The notes: generated by a model from the sequence alone, not told the origin. A stretch of 36,330 nucleotides of DNA from Verrucomicrobiia bacterium (GCA_026414705.1 JAOAIM010000006.1:16833-53162), one strand, 5' to 3'; positions 16,514-25,166 are shown, counted from the first letter of the stretch. Made by a program: numbers and translations.

Positions 16514-17716
16514 ATGTGGCCTGTGTTGACGGTGTTGGCGGTGGCGGCGGCGTTGGGCACGCACCTGGCCTGGCGACGTCGCCACGAACGCGAGCTGGGC
16601 GTCGCGCGCGCGGAACTGGAGCGGTGTCGGCGGGCGCAGGAGGCGGCGGCGGCCGAGGCGCTGGCGCGGCAGGAGGCGCTGTTTGACAGCATGATCGAGG
16701 GCGTGCTGGTGCTGGATGAGACGGGGCGGGTGCAACTGGCCAACCGCGCCTGCGCGCAGATGTTCGATGCGCCCGACGGCAGCGCCGCGCACTGGCGCGG
16801 GCGCGCCCTGTTGGAGGCGGTGCGCGTGCACGAGATCGCGCGCGTGGCCGAGCGCGCCGTGCGCGAGGGACGCGTGGCGGACGAGGAATTGCGGCTGCCG
16901 GGCGAGCCGGAGCGCTGGTTGCAGGTCAACGCCGCCGCGCTGCGCGGCGCCGAGGCGCAACCGCGCGGCGTGATTCTGGTGTTTCACGACCTGACGCGAC
17001 TCAAACAACTGGAGCGCACGCGGCAGGAATTTGTCGCCAACGTCAGCCACGAATTGCGCACGCCGCTGTCGCACATCAAGGGTTACATCGAGACGCTGCT
17101 CGACGGCGCCAAGGACAATCCCGAGGTCGCCACGCGCTTTCTCCAAACCATTGCCCGCAACGCGGAGCGATTGAAGCTGCTGATCGAGGACCTGCTCACG
17201 ATTTCCGAACTCGAATCGGGCCGGGTCGCGCTTCAGTTCCAGTCGGTGCCGCTGCGCGCGCTGGTGCAAAAGGTGTTGGAGGAGTTTCAGGCGCGGGCGG
17301 CGGGCCGCCGGGTGACGTTGCTCAACGCGGTGCCGGACCTGGCGGCGCGGGGCGACGCGGTGCGGCTCGAACAGGTGTTTTCCAATCTGGTGGACAACGC
17401 GATCAAATACGGGCGTTTGGAGGGTCGCGTGACCGTCTCGGCCCGCGCGCTGGACAACGGCGAAGTGGAAGTGGCCGTGGCCGACGACGGGCCGGGGTTG
17501 CCCGCCGATGCGCTGGAGCGGGTGTTTGAGCGGTTTTATCGCGTGGACAAGGCGCGTTCGCGCGAGCAGGGCGGCACGGGCCTGGGCCTTTCGATCGTGA
17601 AACACATCGTGCAGGCGCACGGCGGACGGGTCTGGGCGCGGAGTGAGCCGGGGCGCGGTGCGACGTTCTATTTCACGCTGCCGGCGGCGGACGCGATCGA
17701 GGGGCGCAGCGCCTGA
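16514..17716 (+). CDS. PhoR-type sensor histidine kinase
   Basis: A 400-residue sensor kinase. One N-terminal membrane segment (about 3-20) is followed by a coiled, charged stretch (21-55), a PAS domain (about 56-165: FDSMIEGVLVLDETGRVQLAN … VFHDLTRLKQLE), the HisKA dimerisation helix with phospho-acceptor His179 in FVANVSHELRTPLSHIKGY, and a HATPase_c domain with the N-box FSNLVDNAIKYG, DDGPGLP, the F-box FERFYRVDKARS and GGTGLGLSIVKHI. The order is that of PhoR and WalK-like kinases. No response regulator is next to it: it is divergent from the eboD-like gene and convergent with the GH13 gene, so it is an orphan here. The signal and the partner are unknown. Confidence 0.9.
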   Translation: MWPVLTVLAVAAALGTHLAWRRRHERELGVARAELERCRRAQEAAAAEALARQEALFDSMIEGVLVLDETGRVQLANRACAQMFDAPDGSAAHWRGRALLEAVRVHEIARVAERAVREGRVADEELRLPGEPERWLQVNAAALRGAEAQPRGVILVFHDLTRLKQLERTRQEFVANVSHELRTPLSHIKGYIETLLDGAKDNPEVATRFLQTIARNAERLKLLIEDLLTISELESGRVALQFQSVPLRALVQKVLEEFQARAAGRRVTLLNAVPDLAARGDAVRLEQVFSNLVDNAIKYGRLEGRVTVSARALDNGEVEVAVADDGPGLPADALERVFERFYRVDKARSREQGGTGLGLSIVKHIVQAHGGRVWARSEPGRGATFYFTLPAADAIEGRSA

Positions 17717-17720
17717 AGGG

Positions 17721-20700
17721 TCAGGGGTTGTGTCGTGACCGATACCACGCGGCGGGGGGCGGAGCGCCGAGGTCGGAAAAGTCGTCGCAGATGCGGAACA
17801 GGCCGTGGGCGGGGGCGTTGGTGTTCCAGACGCGCAGGCCGCCGGTGAAGGTCAGGTTGGTGGCGCGCTGGACCTGGTAGGGATAACCGGGCACGCCGGC
17901 GAAGGTGGTGGTGACGGTGCCGTTGCTGCCGGGGGTGATCTGGGTGGCCTGGCCGGTGAGGTTGGTTTGCAGGAGGATGAACACCGTGCCGGTGGCGCGT
18001 CCACCGTAGATGTCGCTGACGACATACTCGAAGCGGTCGTTCACGTTGGCGGGGTTGGTGTAGAAGAGGTGCGTGGCGTTGGTTTGAAGGGTGACGTTGT
18101 TGGTGGTCAGTGAAAGGCTGGTCAGCGCGAATGGGTCGGCCTCCGGGTCGGTGTCGTTGGCGAGCAGGTCGGCAATTTTGATTTTCAGCGGCACGCCGGG
18201 CGCGCGCACAAAGCCGTCCGCCGCCGCGATGGGCGGGCTGTTTGAGAACAGAATCGTGTCGGTGACGAAATACGCGGCGCTGCCGTCGGCCCAGTATTGC
18301 ACCTGGATGTTTTTGAGGCCGTTGCCGGTGGGCAGGGCACAGGTGGAGGTGGCGGCGTAAGGCTGCCACGATGACCAGGGGCCGTTGTTCACGCGCACGC
18401 GCAGCAGGGAGGCACCGGTGGCCTTATGATGGAGCGTGACGTTGGTGGTGGTGGTGAGCGGGGCGCCGGCGTTGATGAGGGCGGTGTCGTCGGTCGCGGT
18501 GCGATTGGCGAGGATGTTGGCATCGCTGCCGTAGCGAAAGCGGGAGCGGAATTTGCCGAAGAGCGGCAGGCCGGCGGCACTGGTGGCGTTGGTGAGGACT
18601 TCGATGGTGTGGATGCCCTCGGTGACGGTGACGTCGCAGGCGAGTTCGCGCGTGGTCGCGTTCCACTGGAGAGCGGCGGGCGCGACGGGCTGACCGTTGA
18701 AGCGGAAGGCGGTTTTGACGGCGGCCTCGTTCATCGGCTCGCTGAAGCGGAGGCGGAGGGTGAGGGTGTTGGTGGGGACGCGTTCGTCGTGGGCGGGGAC
18801 GGCATTGGTGACGACGGGGTTGAGAGGTTTGAGTTGGTTTTGGAGGACGAAGAGTTTGATTTCGTAACCGCCGAGCTGCAGCAGGGGCAGCTTGCCGTAG
18901 GTGCTGAGCGTGTAAGTCTCGGTGGGGTTGAAGACGTTGACGATGACATCGCCGGCGTTCCAGCCGGTGTAGAGGTCGCCGAGGTTGCCGCCAGCCTGCA
19001 AGGGGCTGTTCCAGGTGTTGAAGGCGACCATCGCCCAGTTGGTGAGGTCGCCCAGGGCGCGGGAGTAGATGTAGATGCCGTTCTGGCCGTTGCCGCCCTG
19101 ATTCCAACGCTCATAGACCGTGTCGCCGCTCTGGAGCACGGGGTATTTGTCGCGGATGTTCATGCACTTCTGCACCCACAGGAAGTGCGGGTTGGTCATG
19201 TCGAAGTTGTCCTTCTGCGCCGGGTTGGGGCTGACGAGGGCGGGCACGTTGTCCCAGGCGAGGCTGGTCATGAAATCCTCGCGTGACCAGCCGTCGAGGG
19301 CCGTGCCGTAGGAGCAGAAGCCCTGTTCGTCGCCGTAGTAGAAGAGCGGGATGCCGGGCCAGAAAGCGATGATGGCGCTGGCGAGGTCGGTTTTTTGAAA
19401 GCCCTCGGCGGCGCCGGCGGGGTTGTGCACCATGCGCCACTGATCGTGGTTGTTGTAAAAGTTCAGATGCGTGTAGCGGACCTGGTTCCAGACCGGCTTG
19501 TAGAAGTCGAAGGCGTTGAGGTCGGCGTCCAGGCCGGTTTTGAGGGCGGTCAGATGTCCGTTGATCTGGTCTTTGAGGGCGGGCTGAAAGAAGTCGAAGT
19601 AGGCGCGGTAGTTGATGCCGCCGTCGAGGGTGTAATCGCCGTCAATGAACCAGTAGGGGTTAGCATACATGTTGGGGCTTTTGCCGCGTCCGACCATCGT
19701 GGCGGCGCGCTCGCGGGAGCAGAAGAACTCGCCAAAGATGAAGAAATCGCTTTTGCCCAGGGCGGCGGCGTGGGCTTTGACCGCCGGACACCAGCGTTGG
19801 AAAAAGTAACGCGGCACCTGCATGGGGGTGTCCATGCGAATGCCGTCAATGTCGGTGGAGGCAATCAGCGCTTTGGTCATGGCGATGATTTTGTCCTGCA
19901 CGCGCGGATGCGTGGTGCGGAGGTCGTCGAGCGTGCCGTAGATTTTGCCGAGATGATTGTTCCATGGATCGCCGTAATCGGTCAGGTCGCCGTTGTGATG
20001 CAGGTCGCTTTCCCAAAACGAGCCGCCGCCGGGGTCCACGCGCCGGTAGCCGTCGTCGCCGAACACGTCGCAATACTGCCCGGTTGGATACCAGGTGTTA
20101 TTGACCTGAAAATCGGTATAGGTCTGGGCGGGGTCGCGCGGGAACAGTTGATATTCGCCGACGTGGAAACGGAAGGGCGCGCTGTCGTTCGGGTGGCCGT
20201 CGAAGTAGTAGAGGTTTTCGAGGTGGTTGACGACGATGTCCACGATGACATACATGCCCAGCTCGTGGGCGCGTTGGACCATGGCGCGGAAGTCCTCCAG
20301 CGTGCCAAAGCGCTGATCCAGCAGCGTGAAGTCAATCTGCCCGTAGCCGTGATAGGAGTTGGTGCGGTTCTGGAAGATCGGCGAAATCCAGATCGCCCGG
20401 TAGCCGAGGGCGTGGATGTATTCGAGCCGGTCGCGGATGCCGCGAAAATCTCCGCCGTGTCGCGCCGCCACGTCCCGCAAATCATAACCCGGATACGCCA
20501 GTTCGTTGTTGGTCGGGTCGCCGTCGTTGAACCGGTCGGTGATGAACTGGTAAACGGGCACTTTGCGCCAGTCGGGTGGCGAGGGGAAATAGGTGTGGTT
20601 GCTCCAGCCGCCGTAATACTGGGCGGGCGTGGGGTTGGGATTGAGGTTCACGTTCCAGGGCGCGTTTTGCGGCGTCCACGGCGCGCCGCGGCCCGGCTGC

Positions 20701-20828
20701 CAACCCGCCAGGCTGATCAACGCTGCCGCCGCGAAAGTCACGGCCACGCAACGCCAGCGACGCCCCAAAGCAAAGACCCCGGGATGCTCAAAGCCGGTTC
20801 GCCACAACACAACCATTCTGCCGCCCAT
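17721..20828 (-). CDS. Secreted GH13 alpha-amylase-family enzyme with C-terminal Ig-like domains
   Basis: A 1035-residue exported glycoside hydrolase. The hydrophobic segment (about 27-45) ending before APW is a signal peptide with a long basic head. The GH13 barrel (about 85-560) shows VPVYQFITDRFNDGDPTNN, region I DIVVNH (197-202), region II GIRMD with nucleophile Asp333, region III FGE with acid/base Glu367, and region IV NNHD with Asp462. The start resembles alpha-1,3-glucan-synthase-type and maltogenic GH13 enzymes. After the barrel, an Ig-like domain (VVTNAVPAHDERVP … LRLRFSEPMNEAAV) and an NDTDPEADPF-type Ig domain follow, so it is probably surface-bound or cell-wall directed. It is convergent with the histidine kinase, the two stops only a few bases apart. 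Substrate not determined. Confidence 0.88.
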   Translation of the reverse strand: MGGRMVVLWRTGFEHPGVFALGRRWRCVAVTFAAAALISLAGWQPGRGAPWTPQNAPWNVNLNPNPTPAQYYGGWSNHTYFPSPPDWRKVPVYQFITDRFNDGDPTNNELAYPGYDLRDVAARHGGDFRGIRDRLEYIHALGYRAIWISPIFQNRTNSYHGYGQIDFTLLDQRFGTLEDFRAMVQRAHELGMYVIVDIVVNHLENLYYFDGHPNDSAPFRFHVGEYQLFPRDPAQTYTDFQVNNTWYPTGQYCDVFGDDGYRRVDPGGGSFWESDLHHNGDLTDYGDPWNNHLGKIYGTLDDLRTTHPRVQDKIIAMTKALIASTDIDGIRMDTPMQVPRYFFQRWCPAVKAHAAALGKSDFFIFGEFFCSRERAATMVGRGKSPNMYANPYWFIDGDYTLDGGINYRAYFDFFQPALKDQINGHLTALKTGLDADLNAFDFYKPVWNQVRYTHLNFYNNHDQWRMVHNPAGAAEGFQKTDLASAIIAFWPGIPLFYYGDEQGFCSYGTALDGWSREDFMTSLAWDNVPALVSPNPAQKDNFDMTNPHFLWVQKCMNIRDKYPVLQSGDTVYERWNQGGNGQNGIYIYSRALGDLTNWAMVAFNTWNSPLQAGGNLGDLYTGWNAGDVIVNVFNPTETYTLSTYGKLPLLQLGGYEIKLFVLQNQLKPLNPVVTNAVPAHDERVPTNTLTLRLRFSEPMNEAAVKTAFRFNGQPVAPAALQWNATTRELACDVTVTEGIHTIEVLTNATSAAGLPLFGKFRSRFRYGSDANILANRTATDDTALINAGAPLTTTTNVTLHHKATGASLLRVRVNNGPWSSWQPYAATSTCALPTGNGLKNIQVQYWADGSAAYFVTDTILFSNSPPIAAADGFVRAPGVPLKIKIADLLANDTDPEADPFALTSLSLTTNNVTLQTNATHLFYTNPANVNDRFEYVVSDIYGGRATGTVFILLQTNLTGQATQITPGSNGTVTTTFAGVPGYPYQVQRATNLTFTGGLRVWNTNAPAHGLFRICDDFSDLGAPPPAAWYRSRHNP

Positions 20829-20956
20829 CCTGGGCGCAACCGCGTCGGCTCAAAAGCGCACAAACATGCGGTCGGATAGCCGGGCGTCGTTCGCCCTCAC
20901 GTCTTCTGTTTTGGCGGCCGCCCGAGCGGTCGGACCGCCAACCCGGTGCGCGAAAA

Positions 20957-21097
20957 TCACCGCGCGCGTCCACGGCGCGCCAGGTTCCCCGGATCCGCAA
21001 GAATCGCGAAATCCGCGTCGCGGCTAAACTCGGCTGCGCCGTAGAAGACGCACGCCCGGTCGCCCATGAGCAGGGCGCGGACGCGGTGCGCGCGCAT
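20957..21097 (-). pseudogene. Truncated nucleotidyltransferase remnant
   Basis: A 46-codon frame, MRAHRVRALLMGDRACVFYG… followed by AAEFSRDADFAILADPGNLA and then a stop. The G(D)-x-A-C-V-F-Y-G and S-R-D-A-D-F pattern is the N-terminal catalytic part of an AbiEii-like nucleotidyltransferase family whose members I remember as much longer (about 150-200 residues). Only the start is left, so I call it a remnant. It begins inside the small gene at 21024-21260 in another frame. Confidence 0.6.
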
Positions 21098-21260
21098 CGA
21101 AGAAAGGACTTTGCGGATCGGGTTCGGGATCAAGCGAGCCTCCGAGCGAAAGGTAAAGTTGCCAGAGCTTTTCGCTCTCCAACCAGCGTTGCGCGGGCGT
21201 GAGCCGATACCACTCAGCCCATTCTTCGCCCACCAGCTCTTCGGGCCGAATCACGGCCAA
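21024..21260 (-). CDS. Small partner protein of the decayed nucleotidyltransferase module
   Basis: A 78-residue protein: MAVIRPEELVGEEWAEWYRL, then TPAQRWLESEKLWQLYLSLG, then GSLDPEPDPQSPFFD, and an Arg/Pro-rich end. I recognise the 'WREWYRLTP … SEKLW … LGGSLDPEPDxQSPF' type of small protein that often sits directly before an AbiEii-like nucleotidyltransferase gene in Verrucomicrobiota and Planctomycetota. Its last 25 codons overlap the remnant at 20957-21097 in another frame. Since the partner is truncated, it may no longer have a function. Its role is unknown. Confidence 0.65.
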   Translation of the reverse strand: MAVIRPEELVGEEWAEWYRLTPAQRWLESEKLWQLYLSLGGSLDPEPDPQSPFFDARAPRPRPAHGRPGVRLLRRSRV

Positions 21261-21550
21261 CCCATACCCGCTTCGGCCCGGGCTGTAAACGAGCGCGAAG
21301 CCCCCGGGGTGAAACTCCGCGCCGCCACGGCCGCACGCCGAGGAGCACCCGGCCCACCGAACCCCCGCGTCGCCTTGCCTTGCCGCCCACGCGCTCTACC
21401 CTCTGCGCCCGATCCGATGCGCAACCTCCTTGCTCACCGCGCGGTGCGGTTCATTCCCGCGCCGCTGACCGGCAGTCGCCAGACCTGTCGAGCTGACCGC
21501 GCCGCCGCTGCGCCATTGCTGCCAGGGGTTGCGTCCCCCCTCCTTGCCGC

Positions 21551-22153
21551 ATGGAACCCGCGCCCGACAACCTGATTTACCCGCTGCCTTCGATCCTCGA
21601 ACCGCTCCGGCTGGAGGAATTGTTTCCCAAACCGCAACCGCTGGAGGTGGAACTGGGCTGCGGCGACGCGACGTTCCTGGTCGAATACGCCGCGCGGCAT
21701 CCGGAACGCAACTTCCTGGGCGTCGAACGTCTGCTGGGTCGGCTGCGCAAGCTCGACCGCAAGGGCCGCCGGCTCGGCCTGACCAACGTGCGCGGCGTGC
21801 GCATCGAGTGCGCCTACTTCCTCGAATACCTGCTGCCGCCGCGCTGCACCAGTGCCCTGCACGTCTATTTCCCCGACCCCTGGCCGAAGAAAAAGCATCG
21901 CCACAAGCGGCTCATCAACGAGCGTTTTCCGGAACTGGCCCGGCGCGTCCTGTTGCCCGGCGGGGTGGTGTATCTGCGCACCGATGACGCGGATTACTTT
22001 GCGCAGATGCAGGCGGTTTTTGGGGGGCATCCGGCATTCCGCTCCACCGAAACGCCGGAAGAACTGGCGTCGCTGCTCACGGATTTTGAGCGCGAATTCC
22101 GGGCGCGCAATATCCAGACCCTTCGCGCGGCATATCAGGTGATTGACGCCTGA
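21551..22153 (+). CDS. trmB: tRNA (guanine-N7-)-methyltransferase TrmB
   Basis: A 200-residue SAM-dependent enzyme that methylates G46 in the variable loop of tRNA. Motif I is LEVELGCGDATFLVEYA (31-47), then NFLGVERLLGRLRKLDRKG (54-72), and the family's signature FPDPWPKKKHRHKRL (107-121), followed by FPELARRVLLPGGVVYLRTDD. The C-terminal catalytic part (TLRAAYQV) is shorter than in E. coli TrmB, as in other compact forms. It stands alone on the plus strand, with divergent damaged genes upstream and a convergent transporter gene downstream. Confidence 0.93.
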   Translation: MEPAPDNLIYPLPSILEPLRLEELFPKPQPLEVELGCGDATFLVEYAARHPERNFLGVERLLGRLRKLDRKGRRLGLTNVRGVRIECAYFLEYLLPPRCTSALHVYFPDPWPKKKHRHKRLINERFPELARRVLLPGGVVYLRTDDADYFAQMQAVFGGHPAFRSTETPEELASLLTDFEREFRARNIQTLRAAYQVIDA

Positions 22154-22159
22154 GGCATC

Positions 22160-22186
22160 GCGCCGCTGGGCGGCTCCGCGCGGCGC
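22160..22186. terminator. Possible hairpin between convergent trmB and transporter genes
   Basis: A GCGCCGC/GCGGCGC stem with a 13-nt loop lies between the stops of the two convergent genes. Neither side has a T-tract, so this is only a possible bidirectional terminator. Confidence 0.3.
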
Positions 22187-24040
22187 TCACCGTTCCTTGC
22201 GCCCGAATTCCGGGTCCACCGAAATCAGCAGCACGACCAGGAAGCTGGGGATCGTGGCCAGGATCACCCACACGAAGAAGTGTTGGTAGCCGATGAGTTC
22301 CTGCAACCAGCCGCTCCACATCCCCGGCACCATCATGCCCAGCGCCATGAAGCCGGTGCAGATGGCGTAATGCGCGGTCTGATGCGCCCCGCGCGCCACG
22401 TAAATCATGTAGAGCATGTAGGCGGTGAAACCGAACCCGTAGCCGAATTGCTCCAGCGCCACCATCACGCTGATCACGTTGAGACTCTCCGGTTGCGCGT
22501 AGGCCAGATAAATGAACGCCGCGTCCGGCACGTGAATGATGAACACCATCGGCCAGAGCCAGAACTTCAACCCGCGCCGTGACACCACGAACCCGCCCAG
22601 CAACCCGCCGCACGTGAGCGCGATCACGCCCACCGTCCCGTAAACCCAGCCCACCTGACCGGTCGTCAGCCCCAGCCCGCCCGCCTCGCGCGCGTCGAGC
22701 AGAAACGGCGCGACCATCCGCACCAGTTGCGCCTCGCCAAACCGATACAACAGCAAAAACAACAGCGTCCCCACAATCCCCGGCTTGCGGAAAAACGCGC
22801 CGAACGTCCGGAAAAATTCCTTCAAAAACGCCGGAATGTTCCGCGCTTCGCCCGGACGATCCTTCTCCGGTCGCGGCAGCACCCAGCGATGATACAGCGC
22901 CAGCGCCGCAAACAGCGCCACCAGCACCCCAAACGTCACCATCCACGAGAGCCGAATGTTGCCCGACCGCAATTCAAATCGCGCTCGCGTCTCGCCGCGC
23001 AACTTTGGGTCGAGTTGAAACACCACCACCGCGGGGCGATCCCAGTTGGTGTCATCGAACACCAGCCGCGCGCCCTCGGCCACCTGCACGCTCTTGTCGC
23101 CGGCGCGGAACGCCGTCGTCACGACCACCTCGCGTCCGGGCGCGCGCGTCAGGTGCAGTCGCGCCACGCCCACCTCGCCGGCAAACTCCGGTCGCGCCCG
23201 CGTTTCCGGCCCGAAATGCGTGCGCAACCACCGGCCCAGCGGCTCCGACACCGCGCGCGTCCACCACGACGGCCCGCTCTTCTGTCGCTCGGCGGCCCGG
23301 CCCTCGGTCGCGCTGCGATAAAAGCCGTTGGTTTGATTCCACGCCCGCGCCGCCGCCAGCAACGCGCTCACCTCGGCCTGCGCCCGGGGTTGCGGTGCGA
23401 TTTCCAACTCCACCGGCTGCGCCACGATGCGCAGTTCGCCCGCAGCCACCGTGCCCGCCGGTTCAAACTCCAGCCGCTCCACCCGCGCCGCGCCCGGCCG
23501 CGCCCGGACTTCGATCTCCACCTTCGGCAGGCCCGTGTGCGCCTGGACGTAGCCCGCCAGGATCACCAGCAGCCCCTGGCCGGTGATGAGTGCCACGCGG
23601 AAGAACGTGCTCCGCACGCCCACAAAAAACGCCTGCTCCTTCTCCGTCGTCGCCAGCATGTAAAAACCGTCGGCGGCGATGTCGTGCGTGGCGGAGGTGA
23701 ACGCGAGCAGGTAGAAGAACGCGAGCGTGAACTGGAAAAACGCCGGCAGCGGCAGGCTCAGGCCCACGGCGGCGAACCCCGCGCCCAGCAGCAGTTGCAT
23801 CGTCCAAATCCACCAGCGCCGCGTGCGCAGAATGTCCACCACCGGGCCCCAGAGCGGTTTGAGCACCCAGGGCAGGTAGAGCCACGCCGTGTAGAAGGCG
23901 ATGTCGGCGTTCGAGACGCCGAGGCTCTTGTACATGATGATGGACAGCGTGTTGACGACGGCAAACGGCAGCCCCTGCGCCAGATAAAGCGTTGGAATCC
24001 ACGTCCAGGGACTGCGTCGGCTCGGCGATGTGGCCTGCAT
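22187..24040 (-). CDS. AmpG-like major facilitator transporter with a large extracytoplasmic insert
   Basis: A 617-residue MFS permease. The first five membrane segments lie at about 13-35, 46-64, 77-95, 99-117 and 146-166, with HDIAADGFYMLA (119-130) resembling the AmpG signature. About 195 polar residues follow (170-363), then seven more membrane segments (the first at 364-384, the rest from about 425 to 605). AmpG proteins import anhydro-muropeptides for cell-wall recycling, so muropeptide or sugar import is possible. Usual AmpG length is about 490; the extra length is the insert, placed by topology on the outer face between segments 5 and 6. The insert is rich in Arg, Glu and Val, suggesting beta strands, and matches nothing I recognise. 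Monocistronic on the minus strand. Confidence 0.82.
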   Translation of the reverse strand: MQATSPSRRSPWTWIPTLYLAQGLPFAVVNTLSIIMYKSLGVSNADIAFYTAWLYLPWVLKPLWGPVVDILRTRRWWIWTMQLLLGAGFAAVGLSLPLPAFFQFTLAFFYLLAFTSATHDIAADGFYMLATTEKEQAFFVGVRSTFFRVALITGQGLLVILAGYVQAHTGLPKVEIEVRARPGAARVERLEFEPAGTVAAGELRIVAQPVELEIAPQPRAQAEVSALLAAARAWNQTNGFYRSATEGRAAERQKSGPSWWTRAVSEPLGRWLRTHFGPETRARPEFAGEVGVARLHLTRAPGREVVVTTAFRAGDKSVQVAEGARLVFDDTNWDRPAVVVFQLDPKLRGETRARFELRSGNIRLSWMVTFGVLVALFAALALYHRWVLPRPEKDRPGEARNIPAFLKEFFRTFGAFFRKPGIVGTLLFLLLYRFGEAQLVRMVAPFLLDAREAGGLGLTTGQVGWVYGTVGVIALTCGGLLGGFVVSRRGLKFWLWPMVFIIHVPDAAFIYLAYAQPESLNVISVMVALEQFGYGFGFTAYMLYMIYVARGAHQTAHYAICTGFMALGMMVPGMWSGWLQELIGYQHFFVWVILATIPSFLVVLLISVDPEFGRKER

Positions 24041-24129
24041 CGGATTGCGCCGCGCGGTGTGTCGGCGCGCTCAAGGTGTAAGCGGCACGCTCCGGCCCGA
24101 CAAGCGCGGAGTATTCACAAGGCCGGGAC

Positions 24130-24786
24130 TCAGGACATGATTTGGTTGATCAAGCGTTCCAGGCCCGCGCGGAAATCCCGTTCATCGGGGGGAACGATCC
24201 AGAAAACTTTCGGCACGCCGGTGTCGCGTGCTTTTACCAACGCTTCGGCCACCACGGGGGGAAAGATGCCTGCCGCTTTGCCGCCAGCGTTCTCCACCGC
24301 CTGGACCAGGTCGAGGTTGTCGCGGCAGCAAAGCCAGTAAACATCGGCCACATCCTTTGGTTCAGCCCGATCCACCAACGCGGAAATTTTGTTCGCCAGG
24401 ATGTTTTCCCGGGTGTCGAGTCGCCCCAATTCCGGATGCTCCCAGGGTTGCCCGACGCGGAACGGCACGTCATTGACGAATTCCAGCTTGAGAGCCGTCG
24501 TGCCGTGAAGCACCGCGCGCCCGTAACGCTCCTCGCGCAGAACGATTTGGAGCTTCATTCCAGCGGCGGCGGCTTCGTGTTGGAGCGCATCCAGACACCG
24601 ATCGCGCCAAAGCTCGAACTCCGGGGCGTCGTTGACGAAGAAGTCGAGGTCCTCCGAGTAACGATGCTGGTAGTAACCGCGCGCGAGCGCAGTACCTCCG
24701 GTCAGATAGAACCCGTGTTCCAACTGACGCAGACGCGCCAGCACCCAATCTTGCAATGCCAACGTTGCTGCCCAATCTCTAGCCAC
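24130..24786 (-). CDS. Nucleotidyltransferase, AbiEii/AbiGii toxin family
   Basis: A 218-residue protein. The core is FYLTGGTALARGYYQHRYSEDLDFF (27-50), with GG-T-A-L-A and the D-L-D pair (46, 48) of DNA-polymerase-beta-like nucleotidyltransferases, then ENILANKISALVDRAEPKDVADVYWL, the AbiEii-typical helical segment. AbiEii proteins are toxins of type IV abortive-infection modules, which transfer nucleotides to tRNA. The GTG at 24786 was chosen because it overlaps the upstream stop (GTGGCTAG), a coupling arrangement; the frame stays open to 24924 but upstream of the GTG it runs through the neighbour's coding sequence. It follows the 93-residue gene directly. Confidence 0.85.
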   Translation of the reverse strand: MARDWAATLALQDWVLARLRQLEHGFYLTGGTALARGYYQHRYSEDLDFFVNDAPEFELWRDRCLDALQHEAAAAGMKLQIVLREERYGRAVLHGTTALKLEFVNDVPFRVGQPWEHPELGRLDTRENILANKISALVDRAEPKDVADVYWLCCRDNLDLVQAVENAGGKAAGIFPPVVAEALVKARDTGVPKVFWIVPPDERDFRAGLERLINQIMS

Positions 24787-25060
24787 GTCCGCAAGCGTGC
24801 TCGTGCAACCACCGGTAAAAAAAATCCATCCCCCGTCGCCGCGCCTCGGATCGGATTCGCGGCGCCAACCGCGGCCATTCGCGCAAAAATAATTCGCGGG
24901 GCAGGAGGCGTTTGATCTCGCCAAACGGCGCGTATTCGATCAGGCGGCACATCGCCCAGAGTGCGTCATGCTGCGCGTCCTGATGTTCGCCGCGCAAAAT
25001 GGCCTCGAACATTTCGTTGTCCAGGTCGGTGTCCCAGAGCCACGGATACCGCCGTTCCAT
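24779..25060 (-). CDS. Putative antitoxin-like partner of the AbiEii-type protein
   Basis: A 93-residue helical protein, MERRYPWLWDTDLDNEMFEA…, with LRGEHQDAQHDALWAMCRLIEYAPFGEIKRLLP and ending WPRLAPRIRSEARRRGMDFFYRWLHEH. I remember this type of small protein directly before AbiEii-like genes. It has no visible DNA-binding helix-turn-helix like AbiEi, so it would be an atypical partner. Its stop overlaps the next gene's GTG start by eight bases, implying co-translation. Function inferred from position. Confidence 0.75.
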   Translation of the reverse strand: MERRYPWLWDTDLDNEMFEAILRGEHQDAQHDALWAMCRLIEYAPFGEIKRLLPRELFLREWPRLAPRIRSEARRRGMDFFYRWLHEHACGRG

Positions 25061-25166
25061 GAGGGCTGTTTACCACGCCGCCGCTGCTGCGGTAAGCCTC
25101 AAATCGCCCGCGCCGGGAGCGTTCGGACGATCCGGCAGAGGCGTGAGACTTCCCGGTCGCCCGGCC

